NCBI GenBank assembly: GCA_016845175.1
Contig: JAERTD010000014.1
Coordinates: forward strand, 229,589 to 293,588
Length of the DNA stretch: 64,000 bases
Direction: 5' to 3'
Origin: Bacteroidota bacterium
GTDB lineage: Bacteria; Bacteroidota; Bacteroidia; Bacteroidales; F082
Below, one piece after another: positions 60,981-64,000 of this stretch. Position 1 is the stretch's first letter; each line of letters begins with the position of its first letter. A program made the translations under genes and the position numbers. Under the pieces are notes generated by a model. It saw only the letters and a program-made list of their open reading frames with translations, was not told the origin of the DNA and did not search any database.

Positions 60981-62621
60981 GTGAAAATAGCCCTAGCACA
61001 GTGCAATTACCATATAGGAAATTTTGCCAGCAATATTGAAAAAATTGCCAGTGGTATTGAAAAGGCCAGGAATCAAAAAGTTGATTTGGTTGTTTTTTCA
61101 GAATTGGCAATTTCAGGTTATCCTCCCAGAGATTTTTTAGAGTTTGATGATTTCATACAGCAATGTCAGGATGCGGTGCAAACACTGGCACAACAGTGTA
61201 AAGGTATTGCTGCCATTATCGGACTACCCACGCGGAATCCAAACGAAAAAGGTAAGCCCTTATATAATACGGCAGTATTCATCGAAAATGGAGAAATCAA
61301 ACAGCATATTCATAAGAGTTTGCTGCCCAACTACGATATTTTTGATGAATACAGGTATTTTGAGCCCAACAAAAGTTTCGAATGTGTGAATTTAAAGGGT
61401 AAGAATCTGGCAGTTACAATCTGTGAGGATTTGTGGAACGTACAGGATAATCCATTATACATCATCAACCCCATGGATGAATTGATCAGTCAAAATCCTG
61501 AGTTCATCATTAATATTGCTGCTTCTCCCTTTAACTATCAACAAACAAAGATCAGGAAAGATGTGTTGCACCGAAATGCGGTGAAATATGCATTACCTCT
61601 TTTCTATGTGAACCATGTGGGAGCCCAAACCGAATTGCTTTTTGATGGAGGTTCTTTGGTAATGGATGCGCAGGGAAAAACAATGTTGGAGTTGGCCTAT
61701 TTTGAAGAGGACTTTCAGGTTTTTGATACTGATCAGTTGAGCAACAGTAAAGAAATTAGTGACCCTTCAAGGGAGTTTTCGGAAATAGAAATGATTCATG
61801 ATGCCCTGGTCATGGGTATACGGAATTATTTTAAAAAGCTGGGTTTTTCCAAGGCCATACTTGGTCTATCCGGCGGCATTGATTCTGCAGTTACATCGGC
61901 CCTGGCAGCTGAAGCCCTTGGCCATGAGAATGTGTATAATGTGTTAATGCCTTCACGCTTTTCTTCAGATCATTCAGTGGACGATTCCATAGGATTGGTT
62001 GAAAACCTTAGGATGCCTCATGATATAATTTCCATTGAGCACGCATTCAATGCTTTTGAGGAAAGCCTACAACCATATTTCAAGGGCTTGCCTTTCAATA
62101 TCGCCGAAGAAAATCTACAAGCCCGTACCCGAGGTGTGTTGCTCATGGCTTTATCCAATAAATACGGATACATTTTATTGAATACCAGTAACAAAAGTGA
62201 GGCTGCTGTGGGTTATGGCACCTTATACGGAGATATGAATGGTGGTTTATCTGTGATAGGTGATGTGTATAAAACACAGGTTTTCCATTTGGCAAGATAC
62301 ATCAACCGCAATGCCGAGATCATTCCTGAGAATATTATAACTAAACCTCCTTCTGCAGAACTCAGGCCCGATCAGAAAGATACAGATTCCTTGCCTGATT
62401 ATGAGGTGTTGGATGAGATACTGTACCAATATATTGAACAGCGCTTGGGACCCAATGAGATCGTCAAAATGGGCTTTGATGCGGCTTTGGTGAAACGGAT
62501 TTTGAAACTAGTGAATACCAACGAATACAAACGTTACCAAACACCACCAATTTTAAGGGTGTCGACCAAGGCATTTGGCATGGGACGCCGCATGCCTATA
62601 GTGGCTAAATACCTGAGTTAG
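60981..62621 (+). CDS. nadE: Glutamine-dependent NAD+ synthetase
   Basis: 546 residues from a GTG at 60981 (MKIALAQCNYHIGNF); the frame upstream overlaps the barrel gene and is not family sequence. N-terminal nitrilase-type glutaminase with catalytic E41 (FSELAISGYPPRDFL), K112 (HKSLLPNYDIFDE) and C148 (TICEDLWN), then a synthetase domain with PP-loop LSGGIDSAVTS and NTSNKSEAAVGYGTLYGD. It amidates nicotinic acid adenine dinucleotide to NAD+ using Gln-derived ammonia. Length is normal for this group. Confidence 0.97.
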   Translation: MKIALAQCNYHIGNFASNIEKIASGIEKARNQKVDLVVFSELAISGYPPRDFLEFDDFIQQCQDAVQTLAQQCKGIAAIIGLPTRNPNEKGKPLYNTAVFIENGEIKQHIHKSLLPNYDIFDEYRYFEPNKSFECVNLKGKNLAVTICEDLWNVQDNPLYIINPMDELISQNPEFIINIAASPFNYQQTKIRKDVLHRNAVKYALPLFYVNHVGAQTELLFDGGSLVMDAQGKTMLELAYFEEDFQVFDTDQLSNSKEISDPSREFSEIEMIHDALVMGIRNYFKKLGFSKAILGLSGGIDSAVTSALAAEALGHENVYNVLMPSRFSSDHSVDDSIGLVENLRMPHDIISIEHAFNAFEESLQPYFKGLPFNIAEENLQARTRGVLLMALSNKYGYILLNTSNKSEAAVGYGTLYGDMNGGLSVIGDVYKTQVFHLARYINRNAEIIPENIITKPPSAELRPDQKDTDSLPDYEVLDEILYQYIEQRLGPNEIVKMGFDAALVKRILKLVNTNEYKRYQTPPILRVSTKAFGMGRRMPIVAKYLS

Positions 62622-62622
62622 C

Positions 62623-62871
62623 TTATAAATTAACAGCTACTACCTCTTTTATTTCAGGAAGTGCTTTCTTTAGGGTAGCTTCTACACCATTTTTCAGGGT
62701 CATGGTGCTATAAGGGCATGAACCGCAGGCGCCTGTCAGTTCTACGTTTACTATGTTGTCGTCGGTTAATTCCACAAAGTTTATATCACCACCATCTTGC
62801 TGTAGATAGGGTCTTACTTGCTCTAAAACATTCTGAACTTTTGTAGTGAGTTCTTCTCTTGTATTTCCCAT
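62623..62871 (-). CDS. NifU C-terminal-domain (Nfu-type) Fe-S carrier
   Basis: An 82-residue stand-alone NifU-C domain. YLQQDGGDINFVELTDDNIVNVELTGACGSCPYSTMTLKNGVE contains the conserved CGSCP (CxxC) motif that binds a bridging [4Fe-4S] cluster. It would deliver clusters to client proteins, of which the window holds several (the NuoE/NuoF/GltD fusion). It is 20 bases downstream of the Mrp/ApbC gene, an operon of cluster-carrier proteins. Confidence 0.94.
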   Translation of the reverse strand: MGNTREELTTKVQNVLEQVRPYLQQDGGDINFVELTDDNIVNVELTGACGSCPYSTMTLKNGVEATLKKALPEIKEVVAVNL

Positions 62872-62891
62872 GATTCTTTCTTCTTTTCAAA

Positions 62892-63944
62892 TTAATTGTT
62901 CAGCAGTTCCACTTGCTTTTTTACTTCCACTGCAATATCCATAAAGGCTGCAGATACCCTGCTGCTGTTGTTCAACACTACAGGTGCTCCGGTATCACCT
63001 CCCTCGGTTATCTTTTCTTCAATGGGAATACTTCCCAAAACGGGGATGTCCAGCTCCTTGGAAAGCAATGCACTGGCACCTTTGCCAAAGATATAGTATT
63101 TTTTGTCAGGGAATTCTTCAGGAGTAAAATAGGCCATGTTTTCAACAATTCCCAATAAAGGAATGGTCAACTTCTCTTGTCGGTACATCATAGCTGCACG
63201 ACGAACGTCGGCCACCGCAATTTTCTGTGGGGTAGTAACCAACACAGTGCCTTTCACATTGTAAGATTGAGCCAGTGTAAGCTGAATGTCACCTGTCCCG
63301 GGTGGCATATCAATAACCAAATAATCCAGTTCGCCCCATTCGGCATCTTTCATCAATTGGTTGAAGGCATTGTTGATCATGGAACCACGCCACATTAAGG
63401 CCTGATCAGGTTGCACGAAAAAGCCCAGAGACAAGATTTTAACCCCATGATTTTCGAGAGGTACCATCACTGGTTTTCCTTCTCTTTGTAAAACTCCCGG
63501 CTGTTCGTTTTCAACACCAAACATAATGGGTACCGATGGCCCCATAATATCAGCATCGAGAATACCAACTTTACTTCCGGTTTTTGCCAGGGCAATGGCA
63601 AGGTTTGCAGAAACTGTGGATTTACCCACGCCACCTTTACCAGAAATAACCGGAATGATATTTTTAACACCCGATAAAGGGCCTAATCCTTTGTCAGATT
63701 CGGATACCGGTCTGATGGTTATAGTATAGGTGTCACCAAATTCACCCTTAAGGGTTTTTTCGATGGAATTGCTTACTATTCCTACCGCCGGGTCATCCAG
63801 CTTGGGAAAAACGATGGTAAGTCTGATCTCCTGATCTAATATTTCGATATTGTCGACCATATTAAGATCAACAATATTATTCGCTTTTTGGAAAAAGATA
63901 ACCTGCTTTAAAGCATCAGATATCTCTTTTGTGGTTATGGACAT
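62892..63944 (-). CDS. Mrp/ApbC-type P-loop Fe-S cluster carrier ATPase
   Basis: A 350-residue protein. An N-terminal DUF59/MIP18 domain (1-80) is followed by a deviant P-loop ATPase (SGKGGVGKST, about 101-110), LDADIMGPSVPIMFG, DYLVIDMPPGTGDIQLT and ALMWRGSMINNAFNQL. It loads and hands on [4Fe-4S] clusters. The usual CxxC after ENMAYF is absent (ENMAYFTPEEFPDKKYYIFG). Co-transcribed with the Nfu-type gene. A -7 box is at 63977-63984. Confidence 0.95.
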   Translation of the reverse strand: MSITTKEISDALKQVIFFQKANNIVDLNMVDNIEILDQEIRLTIVFPKLDDPAVGIVSNSIEKTLKGEFGDTYTITIRPVSESDKGLGPLSGVKNIIPVISGKGGVGKSTVSANLAIALAKTGSKVGILDADIMGPSVPIMFGVENEQPGVLQREGKPVMVPLENHGVKILSLGFFVQPDQALMWRGSMINNAFNQLMKDAEWGELDYLVIDMPPGTGDIQLTLAQSYNVKGTVLVTTPQKIAVADVRRAAMMYRQEKLTIPLLGIVENMAYFTPEEFPDKKYYIFGKGASALLSKELDIPVLGSIPIEEKITEGGDTGAPVVLNNSSRVSAAFMDIAVEVKKQVELLNN

Positions 63945-63976
63945 ATTGTAGTTGTGTGTTACGAAAATAAAGGTGG

Positions 63977-63984
63977 CAAAATTA
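63977..63984 (-). promoter_or_regulatory. -7 promoter box for the Mrp/ApbC gene
   Basis: TAATTTTG on the minus strand, 33 bases before the start at 63944. Confidence 0.5.
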
Positions 63985-64000
63985 AAGTAAATTTCTGTTC

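Noticed and set aside
1..64000. tRNA, rRNA, CRISPR arrays, insertion sequences, prophage or attachment sites
   Set aside because: I read intergenic regions on both strands and saw no cloverleaf, repeat-spacer array, transposase or integrase; small RNAs cannot be excluded by eye.

Overview
The window is chromosomal DNA from a member of the Bacteroidota, most likely an anaerobic or facultative marine/sediment lineage near the Marinilabiliales/Bacteroidales. The grounds are secreted proteins with type IX secretion (T9SS) C-terminal sorting domains, a GldB-type gliding lipoprotein, DUF3822/RsmD and DUF2795 family neighbours, KdtA, and many perfect TAnnTTTG (-7) promoter boxes just upstream of genes. 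No rRNA, tRNA, CRISPR array, insertion sequence or prophage was recognised. Species cannot be named from the sequence alone.

Layout. 1-7.3 kb: the 3' part of an NfnB/GltD-like NADPH oxidoreductase, a dihydroorotate-dehydrogenase-like protein, a cysteate-synthase-like PLP enzyme, a STAS-like protein, glycogen branching enzyme, a DUF1761 membrane protein and a SlyD-like FKBP with a Cys/His tail. 7.3-21.4 kb: the most distinctive block. A receiver protein with two Lrp-like repeats precedes a three-gene redox operon (NuoE/HydC-like, NuoF/HydB-like, and a 1247-residue fusion of NuoG-type Fe-S domain, GltD-type flavin/NADPH domain, ferredoxin clusters and a formate-dehydrogenase-like domain without its catalytic Cys/Sec). 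A PAS/GAF histidine kinase, a sigma-54 activator and a 998-residue receiver/receiver/PEP-synthase-like protein follow. Upstream of the block are a sigma-54-like -24/-12 element and two matching 23-bp palindromes, which look like activator sites.

21.4-33.4 kb: a D-threonine-aldolase-like enzyme with a secreted beta-helix protein, a lipoprotein, a cupin, a potassium-channel-like protein, an M16 peptidase, an O-methyltransferase, purE, hpt, a tandem double adenylate kinase, rpmB, a membrane histidine kinase and an alpha-oxoamine synthase that may act with the cysteate synthase in sulfonolipid (capnine-type) synthesis. 33.4-39.5 kb: nucleotide-sugar and envelope genes (rfbB, galE, a WbpD-like acetyltransferase, a WbpE-like aminotransferase, an outer-membrane protein, kdtA).

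39.5-54 kb: leucyl aminopeptidase, a lipoprotein, dnaK, two related T9SS-exported mosaic proteins, an unrecognised exported protein and a methyltransferase. 54-64 kb: an ABC ATPase, a cobalamin adenosyltransferase, DUF2795, rsmD, DUF3822, a pilin-like protein, an HsdR_N-domain protein, gldB, two outer-membrane barrels, NAD+ synthetase, a NifU-C/Nfu protein and an Mrp/ApbC Fe-S carrier.

The central proposal is that 7.3-18.3 kb encodes a regulated flavin-based electron-bifurcating NADPH/NAD+/ferredoxin oxidoreductase (HydBC core plus a GltD-bearing A subunit) rather than a hydrogenase, because no H-cluster motifs are present. It would be controlled by its own two-component system through sigma-54. 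This is inference from domains and DNA signals and has not been shown.
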